A stretch of DNA of 64,000 nt from Rhizobium sp. Leaf262 (GTDB lineage: Bacteria; Pseudomonadota; Alphaproteobacteria; Rhizobiales; Rhizobiaceae). Numbering within the stretch: position 1 is the stretch's first letter; every line of letters begins with the position of its first letter. Positions 63,457 through 64,000 of this stretch are shown here, piece after piece. The position numbers and the translations under genes were made by a program. The notes below the pieces were generated by a model, which did no database searches, was not told the DNA's origin, and saw only the letters and a program-made list of their open reading frames with translations. Location: assembly GCF_001422245.1 (NCBI RefSeq), contig NZ_LMMM01000006.1:1-64000 (forward strand). Direction: 5' to 3'.

Positions 63457-64000
63457 ATGGCTTCTGATATCACGCGCCGTGGCGCTCTCAAACTTGGCGC
63501 TATCGGCGTCGCTCTGTCTTCAGCGTTCATTTCAAAAAATGCGTTTTCGCAGACTCCGGATTATCCTGCCGAGCTTCGGCTGGACTGGGGCTATTATTCC
63601 TCCCACACGCTTTTGATCAAAAACAAGGGGTGGCTGGAAGACGCATTCAAGGATGTGGGGACGAAGATTTCCTGGGTGCAATCGCGTGGGAGCAACAATT
63701 CGCTCGAATTTCTGAAGGTTGGCTCTACGGATTTTGCTGGGTCTGCCGCACTCTCCGCATTTCTTTCGCGAGCGAATGGCGTTCCGCTTAAGGTCATTTA
63801 CGTGGCGAGCTGGGGTGGTTCGTCCATCATTCAGGTCAAGGCAGATTCTCCGTTGAAGTCTGTGGCTGACCTGAAAGGTAAGACGATTGCGGTGACGAAG
63901 GGAACGGCGCCCTATTTCACGCTGGTTCGTGCTCTGGCCAAAAGCGATCTGACGATCAACGACCTGAAGGTCGTCAACCTGCAGCATCCTGAAGGCTTTA
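63457..64000 (+). CDS. Sulfonate/nitrate-type ABC transporter substrate-binding protein (partial)
   Basis: Start of a periplasmic binding protein of the NMT1/SsuA group, cut by the window end after about 181 codons. It begins with a twin-arginine-like signal (MASDITRRGALKLGAIGVAL) and cleavage near NAFSQ, followed by LRLDWGYYSSHTLLIKNKGWLEDAFKDVG, FLKVGSTDFAGSAALSAFLSRANGVPLKVIYV and SVADLKGKTIAVTKGTAPYFTLVRAL, all typical. The ATG at 63457 has no strong ribosome binding site. It likely begins a further operon downstream. It is related in family to the gene at 694-1674 but not a close copy. Confidence 0.86.
   Translation, partial: MASDITRRGALKLGAIGVALSSAFISKNAFSQTPDYPAELRLDWGYYSSHTLLIKNKGWLEDAFKDVGTKISWVQSRGSNNSLEFLKVGSTDFAGSAALSAFLSRANGVPLKVIYVASWGGSSIIQVKADSPLKSVADLKGKTIAVTKGTAPYFTLVRALAKSDLTINDLKVVNLQHPEGF

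Overview
This window looks like a replicon of a plant- or soil-associated alphaproteobacterium of the Rhizobiaceae, most likely Agrobacterium/Rhizobium. Three things point there: a D-psicose (D-allulose) 3-epimerase that closely resembles the Agrobacterium tumefaciens enzyme as I recall it, an initiator tRNA with an A:U pair in place of the first of the three anticodon-stem G:C pairs, and a very high density of ABC uptake operons. No rRNA, CRISPR array, intact insertion sequence, phage module or replication origin was seen.

Layout: (1) 21-97, initiator tRNA-fMet, then about 600 bp without a supported gene. (2) 694-4580, a sulfonate-type ABC transporter (binding protein, permease, ATPase) with an FMN-dependent monooxygenase: sulfur scavenging. 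(3) 4757-7013, an epoxide-hydrolase-like enzyme divergent from a LysR regulator. (4) 7111-8936, an arsenic locus: arsR, acr3, then a decayed arsC fused by deletion to the tail of arsH. The catalytic Cys codon of arsC reads TGA. (5) 8987-17353, a psicose-type sugar operon (binding protein, double ATPase, two permeases, two TIM-barrel epimerases, a P-loop kinase) under a divergent LacI regulator. (6) 17463-21888, a FadR-type regulator with a strong operator palindrome, a polar amino acid ABC transporter and a cysteine-desulfurase-like PLP enzyme. (7) 21900-23604, gene fragments and an orphan DUF3396 (type VI immunity) gene. (8) 23605-44073, a large amine/amino-acid catabolic region: two DAO-type FAD oxidases, an Lrp regulator, a peptide-type ABC operon, two HAD hydrolases, a class III aminotransferase, two double GNAT proteins, two aldehyde dehydrogenases, a tartrate/malate-type dehydrogenase, a cupin, a GhrA-like reductase and an M20 deacylase. 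A nearly identical 20-bp dyad lies in two divergent promoter regions here. (9) 44312-52886, an operon with a BMP-family nucleoside-type ABC transporter, an amidase, a cytosine-deaminase-like enzyme, a HbpS/GlcG protein and a GntR regulator. (10) 53008-63327, a GntR-controlled operon with an amino-acid ABC transporter, a DapA-family lyase, a 966-residue fusion of the three subunits of hydroxyproline/opine-type dehydrogenases, a dihydropyrimidinase-like hydrolase, a DUF3830 protein and an M24 peptidase. (11) 63457 to the window end, the start of another sulfonate/nitrate-type binding protein.

The repeated theme is uptake plus first catabolic steps for nitrogen-, sulfur- and sugar-containing compounds, each module with its own regulator. 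In four operons that have a binding-protein gene followed by a gap, the gap holds a stem-loop, which probably raises binding-protein expression over the membrane parts. The most novel-looking pieces are the triple-fusion oxidoreductase operon, the unassigned catabolic region with its shared regulatory dyad, and the BMP/amidase/deaminase operon.
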